Shown: positions 10,515 through 20,234, numbered from the stretch's first letter. The stretch: DNA of 64,000 nucleotides from Flavobacterium geliluteum (GCF_017948595.1 NZ_JAGFBV010000010.1:1-64000), one strand, 5' to 3'. The notes: a model not told the origin generated them from the sequence alone. Numbers and translations: made by a program.

Positions 10515-10650
10515 AATTTAACTTCAAAGAAAAGAGTTCTTGAGCAAAGTTCGTAAAGTTTTTTTGCTTTCTACATTTAAATGATTGAAGAAATTTAAGG
10601 ACTGTAGGGTGTAAAATTTCTAAAGCTTCATTTAAATTAACTTATACGAT

Positions 10651-11475
10651 TTAATAATCGTCCATTTTAAAGTTATAATTTAAAACACGTTCGGTTTTTT
10701 CACTAGAAATTACCTTTTTTATATTCGTTTTTTCAGCACTAAATTTCGGTAAAATCAAGTTTTGTTCTTTTGCTTTTTGAGTGTAATATTCTTCTCTTGT
10801 GGGATGAAAGGGTGCAACGGCGTTGAAAATTTCATTCCATTTTTCCAGTTTAATAATTTCTAAAAGGACTCCAATGCAATCTTTTTGATGAATGAGATTT
10901 ACGGGGGCATCCGGATTTTCGAGGTTTTCTTTACCAGCCAAAAATTTCACGGGATGTCGGTCTTCACCAATTAATCCACCGAAGCGCAAAATAGTGGTTT
11001 GAAAGTCTTGATTTTGTTGTAAAATACTTTCGGCCAAAAGCAATTGTTTGCCGCTTTCTGTTTCCGGATTCGCATTAGTTTCTTCTGTAATCACACTATT
11101 TTCGTTGCCATAAACAGAGGTTGAACTTACAAAAAGTACTTTTTTTACACTTGATTGTTCAATAAAAGGAATCAGGTTTTTGATTTTTTCTACAAATATT
11201 TTCTTTTCAGTAGTTGTAGAATCTACATTGCTTCCGCGTAATTTGGGCGGAATATCGATAATCAGTATTTCGCTTTGTGCTAAAAAATCCTCTATAGCGC
11301 CTGAAACACTTTCGCTTTCAAGCGCCACCAAAAAAGGATGTATTCCTGCATTTTCTAAAACAGAAAGTTTGTTTTCAGAAGTAGTAGATCCTTTTACAGA
11401 ATAACCTTCCTGAATGAGTCTTTTCGCCAATGGCAAACCCAGCCAACCACAACCTAAAATACTTACTTGACTCAT
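10651..11475 (-). CDS. NAD(P)-binding epimerase-like protein, YeeZ type
   Basis: A 274-aa Rossmann-fold protein of the extended SDR/epimerase group. The dinucleotide-binding glycine motif is at the N terminus (LGCGWLGLPLAKRL, residues 7-20), and VSSTSVYG (about residue 115) resembles the SDR catalytic region, although the following YxxxK is not obvious. The substrate is unknown. It begins two bases after the M28 peptidase stop codon, so the two are very probably co-transcribed. Confidence 0.8.
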   Translation of the reverse strand: MSQVSILGCGWLGLPLAKRLIQEGYSVKGSTTSENKLSVLENAGIHPFLVALESESVSGAIEDFLAQSEILIIDIPPKLRGSNVDSTTTEKKIFVEKIKNLIPFIEQSSVKKVLFVSSTSVYGNENSVITEETNANPETESGKQLLLAESILQQNQDFQTTILRFGGLIGEDRHPVKFLAGKENLENPDAPVNLIHQKDCIGVLLEIIKLEKWNEIFNAVAPFHPTREEYYTQKAKEQNLILPKFSAEKTNIKKVISSEKTERVLNYNFKMDDY

Positions 11476-11477
11476 TT

Positions 11478-13871
11478 TTATTCCGGTTTAACGCTTGTTG
11501 TTAAACTATCTTTTGCAGGCGCAACAGTTTCTTTTGCAGGAAGAACTGCAATTGGTTTTACTGGTGCCTGCGTTTGTCTTTTGATTTTTTGCTGAATTAA
11601 AACGGCATCATTGAGCACAAATGGCGTTGGCATCATCCAGTCGCTTCTTGGGGCAATCTTAAACAGTGGATTGGTCATAAGATCGAAAGAACTTTCTATT
11701 AAATCCATATCAAAAATGGATGAGTTATTGATCGTGAATTCTAATGTAAGAGGTTCGTTTTTTACTACATAATAAGTGATCATCTTCATCCCGTCTCGTT
11801 TTAGAACATTTCCTTTTTCACCATAAGTCTTAACACCATTGGCTTTGAAATTGTAGAAAGTCATTTTGAGATTGGCAAAAATATCGTAACGATTTACTTT
11901 TCTGTTGGGTTTAATTTGAATTTTCATGTGACGGCGACTACCGACAAGGCTGTCTCTAAGAAAAAGAATTGTTGGTTTTGGCACGGCTACTTTTGGCGCA
12001 ATAGCACTGTAAGTAAAGCCGGAATTGTATTTGCTGTAGATGGGCAATTTGTTTAAACCCACTGCTTTTTGAGAGTTTTGCCCTAAGTAGGTTTTGGTCC
12101 AATCGTCAAGATTGACATCGTAAGTGGTCCAGACAGCAGCATCATTGTCTGCATTGTACACGTATAACAAACTGTTGGATTTGGCTTTTCCATACTGGTA
12201 ATCAGAATGATATCCTGCATATACAAAACAAGAGATTGCAATAGTAAAGAAAAACAATGTCAAAGCTCCTTTTCTGGCAAACGACCCGAAAACAGGCAGT
12301 AATAATCCGAATGCCAAAACGGTAAGAACAGCGCTTCCAAAAAGAACTTTCAATCCTAAACCTACCGGAAACATTTGAATAAAGGGCACAATAATGATTA
12401 ATGCCGGAATACTGAAAATTAAATTCAGTCCTAAACTAGAACCTTGGGTCAGGACATAAATTCCGAATAAAACGAGTCCAAAATAAACAGGAATAATCAA
12501 AAATCCGGCTCCTGTCAAGCTGTTGGCCAGAAAGGCATTTACGATAATCCAAAGCAATAAAGGTGCTACATAATGGTTCATAGTCACTTTTGCTTCCGAA
12601 AAATTGTGATAAAAAGCAAAGCAAATAGCGAGACTCAAGGCTACAAATCCGCCAATGTATGCGTGACCGTTATATGTAAATCCGTTTAACAGATCATTGT
12701 ATTGCGGGTAGATTTCAAGGAAAATTTTCCATCCCAAAAAAGTAACAAAACCAGCAACAATCACCGACCCGATAAGCGGTACAAAACCTCTGAACATTTC
12801 GCTAAATGTTAGGACACGTTTTGCTTTTCCTATAAAAATAAAAAGAATCAGCAATCCTAATGCAATCAAAGTCATCGGGAAAACCCATGTAAACGGATAG
12901 GTAACAAACGAAAACGGAATGTTAAAATAGACGTTATCTTCTGTTGTAACGGTTTGGTTAAGATCGATATTAGAAAAATACTTCAGTAAAGGCATCAAAT
13001 AAGTACCCTGATGTTTAAGTGTAGTTTTGCTTAAATGCTGGATATCATCTTGTTGTGTGTGATAATTGAAATGACTGTCGATAAAGGCAAAATTGAATCC
13101 TTGAATGTTGCCTTGTTCTCTAAAAACGGTCAAATCGGTATCATTAGGGAGCATTTTATAAATACTGTACATCAATGAGTTGGATACAGGATAGGTTGTT
13201 TTTGCTTTTTTAAATTCCTGAATAAGTCCCTGATTCCCCTGATTGGTCTCCATTAACATATAACTTGGTCCAGAAGAGCCTCGGGCTTCAAAATTGAGTA
13301 CGAGACCAACCTCTTTTGCCCACGGATGTTCGTTAACAAAAAGCGCAGCGCCATTTAGACCTAATTCTTCTGCATCTGAAAAAAGAATGATAATATCGTT
13401 TTTATGCGGTTGTTTGCTGTATAAAAATGCGCGAACTCCCTCTAAAATTGTTGCAACTCCCGAAGCATCATCGCTGGCTCCTTTAGAAAAAGAGTGTGGA
13501 GCACTGTCATAGTGCGAAAGTAATAATAGCGCTTTAGAATTATTGGTTCCTTTTATTCGAGCTAAAATGTTTTTCGATTTTACCAATAGACCTCTGTCAT
13601 TTAAGGTAAATCCTTCCTGAGTACTAGTCTCAAGACCAATTCTGTTGAGCTCTAATTTTAGGTAGTTAGCCACCAACTCGTGATTGGTCGAGCCAACATA
13701 ATGTGGTTTTTGGGCAATGATTCTGACCTGTTCGAAGGCTCTTTCGGTCGAGAATTCTGCCAAAGCTTCTTCGTCTTTAGTGATAAATTGCGGCATCATT
13801 GACGCATAAATAACACCCAGAATCGCCAGAATGCAGATAAAAGCTGTTATGGAATTGTAATTTTTTTTCAT
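11478..13871 (-). CDS. M28 family metallopeptidase, membrane-bound
   Basis: A 797-aa protein with an N-terminal membrane anchor, an M28 aminopeptidase domain (about residues 60-310) and eight or so membrane segments (about 330-590), then a C-terminal periplasmic beta region and a Pro/Lys-rich tail. Metal ligands expected for two zinc ions are in SHYDSAPHS, GASDDASG and LFSDAEELGLNG. This architecture resembles Fxna/ERMP1-type peptidases. The peptidase domain should face the periplasm. The gene is followed at two bases by the epimerase-like gene and preceded by the small zinc-ribbon gene at 14 bases, suggesting an operon. Confidence 0.9.
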   Translation of the reverse strand: MKKNYNSITAFICILAILGVIYASMMPQFITKDEEALAEFSTERAFEQVRIIAQKPHYVGSTNHELVANYLKLELNRIGLETSTQEGFTLNDRGLLVKSKNILARIKGTNNSKALLLLSHYDSAPHSFSKGASDDASGVATILEGVRAFLYSKQPHKNDIIILFSDAEELGLNGAALFVNEHPWAKEVGLVLNFEARGSSGPSYMLMETNQGNQGLIQEFKKAKTTYPVSNSLMYSIYKMLPNDTDLTVFREQGNIQGFNFAFIDSHFNYHTQQDDIQHLSKTTLKHQGTYLMPLLKYFSNIDLNQTVTTEDNVYFNIPFSFVTYPFTWVFPMTLIALGLLILFIFIGKAKRVLTFSEMFRGFVPLIGSVIVAGFVTFLGWKIFLEIYPQYNDLLNGFTYNGHAYIGGFVALSLAICFAFYHNFSEAKVTMNHYVAPLLLWIIVNAFLANSLTGAGFLIIPVYFGLVLFGIYVLTQGSSLGLNLIFSIPALIIIVPFIQMFPVGLGLKVLFGSAVLTVLAFGLLLPVFGSFARKGALTLFFFTIAISCFVYAGYHSDYQYGKAKSNSLLYVYNADNDAAVWTTYDVNLDDWTKTYLGQNSQKAVGLNKLPIYSKYNSGFTYSAIAPKVAVPKPTILFLRDSLVGSRRHMKIQIKPNRKVNRYDIFANLKMTFYNFKANGVKTYGEKGNVLKRDGMKMITYYVVKNEPLTLEFTINNSSIFDMDLIESSFDLMTNPLFKIAPRSDWMMPTPFVLNDAVLIQQKIKRQTQAPVKPIAVLPAKETVAPAKDSLTTSVKPE

Positions 13872-13885
13872 GGGATATTTGGGGG

Positions 13886-14233
13886 CTAAATTTCTTTTTT
13901 AACAAGCATATAATAATCATTTTCCAAGGCGCGATAGCCTTGATCATACAGGAAATAGTAGGTGTTTCCTGTTTTAGTCTGCAATATATTAGTAAAAAAA
14001 TCAAAATCGAAACCTTTGTGCAACATTTTATCTTTTGTTGACTTAGATTTTCCTTCTGTGTTTAGTTCAGACAAAATACGGTAATTTTTACGCAATTTGT
14101 TATTTACATTTCGCATAAAATTATTACTGTCTTTATTTATTTTGTTGTTGTAAGCATTTCGGCAGCTGTCAGAACAAAATTTCTTGTCCTCTCTACCCAC
14201 AATTTTATCACTACATTCAAGGCAGGTTTTCAT
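13886..14233 (-). CDS. Small zinc-ribbon protein
   Basis: A 115-aa protein starting with a treble-clef or zinc-ribbon motif, CLECSDKIVGREDKKFC and then SDSCRNAY, giving CxxC...CxxxC within the first 30 residues. The rest is charged and mostly helical with a conserved-looking end (YDQGYRALENDYYML). Function is unknown; such proteins often bind nucleic acids. It sits 14 bases upstream of the M28 peptidase gene and is likely in its transcript. Confidence 0.75.
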   Translation of the reverse strand: MKTCLECSDKIVGREDKKFCSDSCRNAYNNKINKDSNNFMRNVNNKLRKNYRILSELNTEGKSKSTKDKMLHKGFDFDFFTNILQTKTGNTYYFLYDQGYRALENDYYMLVKKEI

Positions 14234-14316
14234 GATGTTCTATTTTTAAAACTAAAAAACAATTTAAATTTCAAATGATGAATTCTATCTCATTCTGCTT
14301 GTAATTTGATAAATGA

Positions 14317-15846
14317 TTACGGATTTATTTTTCTAATTTCATACAAATCATTTCGGCGGTCTTTCAAAATCCGAACGCTTCCGTGCTCGTGAAGTTGTTT
14401 TAGTAAATTCAAATCGACATCAACAATCAGTGTCATTTCGGTATTAGGTGTCGCTTCGGCTTTGATGCCATTACTTGGAAAAGCAAAATCCGAAGGCGTA
14501 AAAACAGACGCTTGTGCATACTGAATATCCATATTGTTTACTTTTGGCAGATTACCAACACAGCCGGCAATCGCCACATAACATTCGTTTTCTATCGCAC
14601 GTGCCTGCGAGCAATGTTTGACGCGCGTATACGCATTTTGAGTATCTGTTAAAAAAGGAACAAACAAAATATTCATTCCTTCGTTAGCCATAATTCGCGA
14701 AAGCTCAGGAAACTCAACATCGTAGCAAATCAAAATACCAATTTTACCGCAATCGGTATCAAATGTTTTAAATTCTGAGCCGCCTTTCATGCCCCAATGT
14801 TGCACTTCGTTGGGTGTGATGTGAATTTTGGTATACATTTCTGAGGTTCCGTCTCTTTTGCATAAAAAACCAACGTTGTACAGATTTCCGTTGTCGAGAT
14901 ACGGCATACTTCCCGTAATAATATTGATGTTGTACGAAATAGCAAATTCCTGAAAGCGCTTTCTAATTGGGTCAGAGTGGCGAGCGAGTTCTCGAATGGC
15001 TTCGGCTTCAGAAAGATGGTTGTAATCGGCCATTAAAGGCGCAATAAAAAGTTCCGGAAATAAGGCAAAATCGGCTCCGTAACCAGACACAACATCGATA
15101 AAAAATTCAGATTGCTCAAAAAGGGCTTCGATATTATTGAGCTGACGCATTTGCCACTGAATCAATCCCAGGCGGATTACACTTTTTTCAAGATTAATCA
15201 ATTTTGGACTTTCATCATAATAAACGTTGTTCCACTCCAGAAGTACCGCAAATTCTTTAGATTCTTCATCACCTTCCAAATAGTTTTTTATGATTCGTAA
15301 AACATGAAAATCATTGCTCAGCTGAAAAGAAAGTACTGGGTCATGCAATTCTTTGTGCTTGACTTTTTCTATATAATTTTTTGGAGTAAGTTTTTTAGAA
15401 TGTTTTGCATAATTCGGAATTCTACCTGCAAAAACAATCGCTTTCAGATTCAATTGCTCGCACAATTCTTTACGAACATCATACAAACGGCGTCCTAAAC
15501 GCAAACCACGATAATTGGGGTGAATAAAAACATCTATTCCGTACAGGATTTCTCCATCGGGATTGTGAGTTGAAAAAGTATAATTGCCAATAATTTGTCT
15601 GTAATTGTGTTTTTTATCTACTAATTTTTCTGGAAGGATCAATGACAAAGCAGAACCTACTACTTTTCCGTCTACCAAAATCACCAGTTGACCTTCAGGA
15701 AAAATAGAGAGTAAATTTTCGATATCTGATTCTTTCCAATACGAATTCGCCATTACTGGATAGGATTCTATCATTGAGTTTTTGAGTTCCTTGTAGTCGT
15801 CTAATTTTAAATTTCGTAATTCAACTTTATTAATTTCGGTTTGCAT
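14317..15846 (-). CDS. GNAT acetyltransferase fused to carbon-nitrogen hydrolase
   Basis: A 509-aa two-domain enzyme. The N-terminal GNAT domain (about residues 8-170) shows the acetyl-CoA-binding block YRGLRLGRRLYD. The C-terminal nitrilase-superfamily domain (about 222-505) shows the Glu-Lys-Cys triad in PELFIAP, KIHITPNE and LICYDVEFPE. The same fusion is known in other bacteria, for example Bacillus YhcX. The substrate is unknown, probably an amide linked to an amine to be acetylated. It is transcribed alone on the minus strand, divergent from ssb. Confidence 0.92.
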   Translation of the reverse strand: MQTEINKVELRNLKLDDYKELKNSMIESYPVMANSYWKESDIENLLSIFPEGQLVILVDGKVVGSALSLILPEKLVDKKHNYRQIIGNYTFSTHNPDGEILYGIDVFIHPNYRGLRLGRRLYDVRKELCEQLNLKAIVFAGRIPNYAKHSKKLTPKNYIEKVKHKELHDPVLSFQLSNDFHVLRIIKNYLEGDEESKEFAVLLEWNNVYYDESPKLINLEKSVIRLGLIQWQMRQLNNIEALFEQSEFFIDVVSGYGADFALFPELFIAPLMADYNHLSEAEAIRELARHSDPIRKRFQEFAISYNINIITGSMPYLDNGNLYNVGFLCKRDGTSEMYTKIHITPNEVQHWGMKGGSEFKTFDTDCGKIGILICYDVEFPELSRIMANEGMNILFVPFLTDTQNAYTRVKHCSQARAIENECYVAIAGCVGNLPKVNNMDIQYAQASVFTPSDFAFPSNGIKAEATPNTEMTLIVDVDLNLLKQLHEHGSVRILKDRRNDLYEIRKINP

Positions 15847-16025
15847 AATGTAAGATTTATCTCAAATATACTAAAAATTAATCCCATTTGCAAACGTTTA
15901 CAAATAGTTATAGTCGAAAGTAAATACTTTGTAACCGAATAATTTTGGAAAGTTGCTGCAATTTTGCCTTGTTGAATTTGATAAACGAATTCATTTTATA
16001 ACAACTTTAAAAAAGAATATACGCC

Positions 16026-16358
16026 ATGAACACATTAAGAAACAAAGTACAATTGATTGGAAACGTAGGAAACGAACCAGAAATCAAAACATTAGAGAAC
16101 GGTAGAAAACTGGCTCACTTGACCATTGCGACTAATGAAAAATATACCAATGAAAAAGGAGAGAAAGTAGAGCAAACCGAGTGGCATCGCGTAACTGCGT
16201 GGGGTAAAACTGCCGAAATAATCGAAAAATATGTGGTAAAAGGAAAAGAAATTGCCGTTGAAGGGAAACTTACCCACAGAAGTTACGACGATAAAAATGG
16301 AGAAAAACGTTATGTGACCGAAGTCGTAATAAATGAAATTTTACTGATGGGTAAATAG
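16026..16358 (+). CDS. ssb: Single-stranded DNA-binding protein, short form
   Basis: A 110-aa OB-fold protein. It begins MNTLRNKVQLIGNVGNEPEI and contains TEWHRVTAWGKTAEIIEKYV and KGKEIAVEGKL, typical of bacterial SSB. It stops right after the OB fold (INEILLMGK) and lacks the acidic C-terminal tip that recruits repair and replication partners. It is therefore probably a second, specialised SSB, with a full-length one elsewhere in the genome. The gene is monocistronic, divergent from the nitrilase fusion, and followed by a clear terminator. Confidence 0.92.
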   Translation: MNTLRNKVQLIGNVGNEPEIKTLENGRKLAHLTIATNEKYTNEKGEKVEQTEWHRVTAWGKTAEIIEKYVVKGKEIAVEGKLTHRSYDDKNGEKRYVTEVVINEILLMGK

Positions 16359-16378
16359 CGAGTACAAAGTATTTTATT

Positions 16379-16415
16379 AAAAAGCGACTGGTTGGCAAAA
16401 TCAGTCGCTTTTTTT
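16379..16415 (+). terminator. Terminator after ssb
   Basis: The stem AAAGCGACTG / CAGTCGCTTT with a 13-base loop is followed by a run of T's, 20 bases after the ssb stop codon. Confidence 0.88.
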
Positions 16416-16436
16416 GGGTTTGAATTAATGATAAAT

Positions 16437-17129
16437 TTATAAAACAGAAGCACCGTTAATATCTGTTGTAAGTATTTCGCTCATATAATCAAAAAAAGGA
16501 CGCATTTTTTGAAATGTTTCTGTGGCCTGTTCCACAAAATTATGGGCCAATACTTCTTCATCGGTAAAGCGTTTAATGACCAAAAACTGTTTGTAGCGCA
16601 GTAAATCTATCGCTTCGTGTTGCACATCAAAACCCTTTGGCGCTGTTTTAAGCTGCTCGCCTTGCAAGTTTCCAAAAGTGCTAACAAATGATTTAGCCTC
16701 CAGTATCTTTCGCATTGGTTTAGGATCGTGTCCAAATTCAGCTCTTATTCTTTTTAAATCGGCAGCATTGGGACCCCAAAAACCTCCCGCAAGAAAACTG
16801 TTTCCAGCTTCCAAATGAAAATAGTATCCGCCACGTCTTTCTTTTGTTGCTCTGGTAAAACTGCCTCCCCAAAAGGTTTTAAAAGGAGTTTTGTCTTTAG
16901 AAAAACGAATATCACGATAAATTCTGTACACACTTTTTTTGCCCGAAGCCGTTTCCAAAACATCTGTTTTAGAAAGCTCTTTAAGTAAATCATCCGCAAA
17001 AGTCTGTATATAATTTAGCTCGGTTTGGTAGTTGGATTTATTGGCATCAAACCAGACTTTATTATTGTTTTCTTTAAGTTGTGACAAAAAATCGAGACTA
17101 GATTTAGGTACGATGCTAGCATTTTTCAT
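16437..17129 (-). CDS. DUF2461 domain-containing protein
   Basis: A 230-aa protein of the DUF2461 (TIGR02453) family. Conserved blocks visible are FLSQLKENNNKVWFDANK near the N terminus, RIYRDIRFSKDKTPFKT (about residue 70) and GGYYFHLEAGNSFLAGGFW (about residue 100). The family is widespread in bacteria and fungi and has no defined biochemical function. It is monocistronic on the minus strand, convergent with ssb. Confidence 0.88.
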   Translation of the reverse strand: MKNASIVPKSSLDFLSQLKENNNKVWFDANKSNYQTELNYIQTFADDLLKELSKTDVLETASGKKSVYRIYRDIRFSKDKTPFKTFWGGSFTRATKERRGGYYFHLEAGNSFLAGGFWGPNAADLKRIRAEFGHDPKPMRKILEAKSFVSTFGNLQGEQLKTAPKGFDVQHEAIDLLRYKQFLVIKRFTDEEVLAHNFVEQATETFQKMRPFFDYMSEILTTDINGASVL

Positions 17130-17204
17130 AAATTGAAATATTTGCTTTTTGGGATGTTAATTTGTTTTTTATAAAATGGAAAGCTTATGATTTGTGCATA
17201 AAAA

Positions 17205-17224
17205 AACCTTCATAATTGAAGGTC
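17205..17224 (-). terminator. Terminator after the Lys/Cys-rich small gene
   Basis: Read on the minus strand, the stem ACCTTCA / TGAAGGT with a four-base loop is followed by seven T's, directly after the stop codon at 17228. Confidence 0.8.
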
Positions 17225-17227
17225 TTT

Positions 17228-17413
17228 TTACGCTATATTTTTTAGTAAGTCAAACATAGGACATCTGGAGCAACGTTTTTTCTCGCTCTTTTTAAATTTT
17301 TCACAACAAGTTGACTTGCAGTTTTCAAGCTTCTTAATGTTGTCAAGGATGTCTTTGTTTTTCTTCTTCTTTTTATCCTTTTTCTTGTCCTTATCTTTTT
17401 CTTTCTTGCTCAC
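17228..17413 (-). CDS. Small Lys-rich, Cys-containing protein
   Basis: A 61-aa protein in two parts. Residues 1-22 are almost only Lys, Asp and Glu. Residues 32-52 hold five cysteines arranged as CxxxCC, then CSRCP before a hydrophobic end (MFDLLKNIA). The cysteine pattern suggests a metal site or nucleic-acid binding, but I cannot name a family. A terminator directly after the stop supports it as a true gene. It follows ferritin by about 80 bases on the same strand, so they may share a transcript. Confidence 0.65.
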   Translation of the reverse strand: MSKKEKDKDKKKDKKKKKNKDILDNIKKLENCKSTCCEKFKKSEKKRCSRCPMFDLLKNIA

Positions 17414-17493
17414 TTTATACTGGAATTATAAAACTGAGACAAAGATAAAATAAATATCTTATTTTTATATATTCTAAATAAACTTTAACTTTT

Positions 17494-18012
17494 TTATTTA
17501 GGATTAATGGCGATTGAGCTTGTTACTGCTAACTGCTGAATATCACGATCAAACAAGTAAAGACCGCCTTTGTCGTCACCAATTAAGTTAATTTTGTCTA
17601 AGATAGATTTGGCCGTAGCTTCTTCTTCAATTTGTTCGGCAACATACCATTGCAAGAAATTGTGAGTCGCATAATCTTTTTCTTCAAAAGTGATATGCAC
17701 CAATTCGTTAATAGATTCCGAAACAAAAATTTCATGTGCATAAAGGGCTTCAAACATTTCTTTGAAAGTTGAATAACTCGTTTTTGGCGCTTTCAAATCT
17801 GTAATTTGAGCATGTCCGCCACGTTCGTTTACATATTTTATTAATTTAAGCATGTGCTCACGTTCTTCGTCAGATTGAGTATACATAAATTGTGCAATTC
17901 CTTCTAAACCATGTACTTCAGCCCAACAAGCCATAGAAAGATAAGTTTGCGAAGATTCTGCCTCGATGCGAATTTGCTTATTTAAAGCGGCTTCAATATT
18001 TTTTGATAACAT
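17494..18012 (-). CDS. Ferritin, non-heme type
   Basis: A 172-aa four-helix iron-storage protein (FtnA type, no heme-binding Met motif apparent). Ferroxidase ligands are expected in RIEAESSQTYLSM, SDEEREHMLKL and the EQIEEEA block near residue 130. Length and the start MLSKNIEAALNKQ match bacterial ferritins. It oxidises and stores iron in the cytoplasm. Monocistronic or linked to the small Cys-rich gene downstream. No Fur box could be identified with confidence. Confidence 0.95.
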   Translation of the reverse strand: MLSKNIEAALNKQIRIEAESSQTYLSMACWAEVHGLEGIAQFMYTQSDEEREHMLKLIKYVNERGGHAQITDLKAPKTSYSTFKEMFEALYAHEIFVSESINELVHITFEEKDYATHNFLQWYVAEQIEEEATAKSILDKINLIGDDKGGLYLFDRDIQQLAVTSSIAINPK

Positions 18013-18149
18013 AATTGTGTCTTTTTTGTAAAGTTAAAAAAAATAATCCAAACCGTTTTTCGAAACAAAGAAAACACAGCATATTTGGATCAATTCTCAA
18101 TAAAATTAGGCATTCATGAAATCAATGATTTCAGAACTTACTCGTTTTA

Positions 18150-19553
18150 TCAATTAAAACCATCTTTAAATTTACGCAAAATATATTCTTTGGAGGTTTG
18201 ATCATAATAACCCAAAATAAAGTAATCTTTAAACGGAATGACATTGGCGAAAGCCGCTTCCTGATGCTGATTTAAGAAATAAGAAATTTTATCTACAGCC
18301 AAAGGAGAAGGCTCGCCACTGCTGAACTCAAAGTTTTTGTTTAAAGCACTTTCAAAGAAAACAGTTTCGGTATGCACGTTGGGATAAAAAGTAATAGGCG
18401 AAAATATTTGACCAAATTCATCATCATATTGACCAAAATTTTGCGCATAATAATCGAGATTTTCACTTTTTGGTGTTCCTCCGAGAGTGATCAAAGTGTT
18501 CTTTTTATTTTTGAAAATGGATAAACCAATATCCAAATTTGAAAGATAGTGTAAAAATTTAGCTGTTTTTTTGATTTCACCCGGTTTTCCATATTCTCTT
18601 TGAATCAATAAAGGAGAGTTTTTGAAACGAATCGTGTCGTTTTTTGCAACATGAATGCTTTTTATACTTAAACCAGAACCATAATCTTTTACATCAAACA
18701 GCAGTTCTTCTTTATTTGCAGTGACTTGAAATAGTTTGTTTTCTGCTAAAAAAGAATTAGAGGATCGCAGTGGTTTTTTGGTATTAGGCTGCAGGAAGAT
18801 CTTTTCATTAAGAGTATGGTTATCTAAATTAATCTCAAAAACTTGCGTTTGCTTTGGGTTTTGATCTAAGGTCAATACCATCTTGTTCTCCTGCAGGTAA
18901 ACTTTGCTTTTTGCGGTGCTTTTGTACAGAGGATTGTAGTCCTTGACCTCCATTTTTTCAATAGGATTTTGTTTAATCAACTCGGTGAAAGGAAGGAAAC
19001 TGGTGTTTTTATTTTGAAATTTGAACAGAGAAAAGTCAAATATTTTTTCTTCAACCATTCCATTTTTAAAAGTGTAAACCGCTAAAGTCTGTTCTGAGAT
19101 AGGTTTAGAAAGGATGTAAAACAAATTATTATCTTGAAAAGTCGCCACGACATACTGACTTTCAGACGGAAAGCCAAATTTTAAAGCTTTGTACGTTTTG
19201 GTTTCTAAATAATATTTGATCACTATAATTTCTTTAAAATCTCTCGAAGTCCAATAAAGACTGGGGTTTCCATCTTCGCTAAAACTCGAAGCAATCAATT
19301 CTTTATTCTCCAAATTGACAAGCGGTCCTGTATATTGGTCCGTTAGAAATAAAGCACTATTGTATTTTAAAATAGTAATATTTTGGTCATAAGCAGCAAA
19401 TACAAACACCTCGTGCGTGAGTAAATTTTCGGCATTTAAAATCTGAATATTCTTTGCTGATTTTTTTAGATCTAAAGCATGAGAAGTCAAGACAGTTTGA
19501 CCAAAAAATGCTGATTTGTAAAGAAGTAGCAAGAAGATTAAAGATTTTTTCAT
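18150..19553 (-). CDS. Hypothetical secreted protein
   Basis: A 467-aa protein with an N-terminal signal peptide (KKSLIFLLLLYKSAFFGQ). The mature part is rich in beta-strand and aromatic residues and contains repeated short strands as in beta-propeller or WD-like folds, but no family could be named. It has no lipobox and no T9SS C-terminal domain, so the periplasm is the likely place. It is followed at about 135 bases by ferritin on the same strand. Confidence 0.7.
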   Translation of the reverse strand: MKKSLIFLLLLYKSAFFGQTVLTSHALDLKKSAKNIQILNAENLLTHEVFVFAAYDQNITILKYNSALFLTDQYTGPLVNLENKELIASSFSEDGNPSLYWTSRDFKEIIVIKYYLETKTYKALKFGFPSESQYVVATFQDNNLFYILSKPISEQTLAVYTFKNGMVEEKIFDFSLFKFQNKNTSFLPFTELIKQNPIEKMEVKDYNPLYKSTAKSKVYLQENKMVLTLDQNPKQTQVFEINLDNHTLNEKIFLQPNTKKPLRSSNSFLAENKLFQVTANKEELLFDVKDYGSGLSIKSIHVAKNDTIRFKNSPLLIQREYGKPGEIKKTAKFLHYLSNLDIGLSIFKNKKNTLITLGGTPKSENLDYYAQNFGQYDDEFGQIFSPITFYPNVHTETVFFESALNKNFEFSSGEPSPLAVDKISYFLNQHQEAAFANVIPFKDYFILGYYDQTSKEYILRKFKDGFN

Positions 19554-19592
19554 AACGTTTGAGGTTCAAAAATCATTCCATAATTTTAACAT

Positions 19593-20234
19593 TTATTTTT
19601 CTAACGGATGATTCATCAAATCCTGAAAACAATCGACAAATTTCCCCACATGTAAACCATCCATCAAACCGTGATGCACATGTACAGACATGGCGATTGA
19701 TCTTTTTCCGTTATCGGAGCTTATCATTTTTCCAAACGAAATTTTCGGACAACTATCAGGATAAGTAAAACTTCTTGCATGAGAAAGCGAAGTAAAATTT
19801 AACCACGGAATAGCAGAAAAATGAATCACGTTATCGTCTTTAAACTCGCGCGTAAAAATTCCTGTTGTATTCTGAATACGTTCAATTTCGGCCAAAGCAT
19901 TTTGTTCGAAAATTTTAAAATCAGGATGGTATTCCATTAAAGAAAAACCAAAAGTTCCGTCTTCACGACCAATGGTGGCCGAAGCATCAACACGTCCGTT
20001 GATGTAAATTTTATCATCAGAAATTCGGTATTTAAAATTTTCAATAGTATTTACCGCTACCAAAGTTTTGTGCAAATAATAAATAAAAAATGAGGTGTTG
20101 AGTTTTTTTGCGTTTTGATAAGCCGTTGTACAATCAATGGTTACGGTTGCGCCAAAAAAAGGCTCTTCCATTTGGCTGAAATGCTTAAAATGCTCTTTTC
20201 TGTTCCAGTTTTCTAAATCTAAAATTGTTTTCAT
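19593..20234 (-). CDS. CatA-like O-acetyltransferase
   Basis: A 213-aa member of the chloramphenicol acetyltransferase fold. The catalytic histidine motif is intact as VHHGLMDGLHV near residue 190 (HHxxxDG). The length and the N-terminal block NRKEHFKHFSQMEEPFFG match the family. Chromosomal relatives are common in Flavobacterium and need not give resistance. Its start codon overlaps the stop codon of the HAD gene by one base (TAATG), so the two are translationally coupled. The natural substrate is unknown. Confidence 0.85.
   Translation of the reverse strand: MKTILDLENWNRKEHFKHFSQMEEPFFGATVTIDCTTAYQNAKKLNTSFFIYYLHKTLVAVNTIENFKYRISDDKIYINGRVDASATIGREDGTFGFSLMEYHPDFKIFEQNALAEIERIQNTTGIFTREFKDDNVIHFSAIPWLNFTSLSHARSFTYPDSCPKISFGKMISSDNGKRSIAMSVHVHHGLMDGLHVGKFVDCFQDLMNHPLEK

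Noticed and set aside
19593..20234. Recently acquired chloramphenicol resistance gene
   Set aside because: The flanks have no mobile element, base composition looks like the neighbours, and the gene is coupled to a chromosomal HAD gene, so a native role is more likely.
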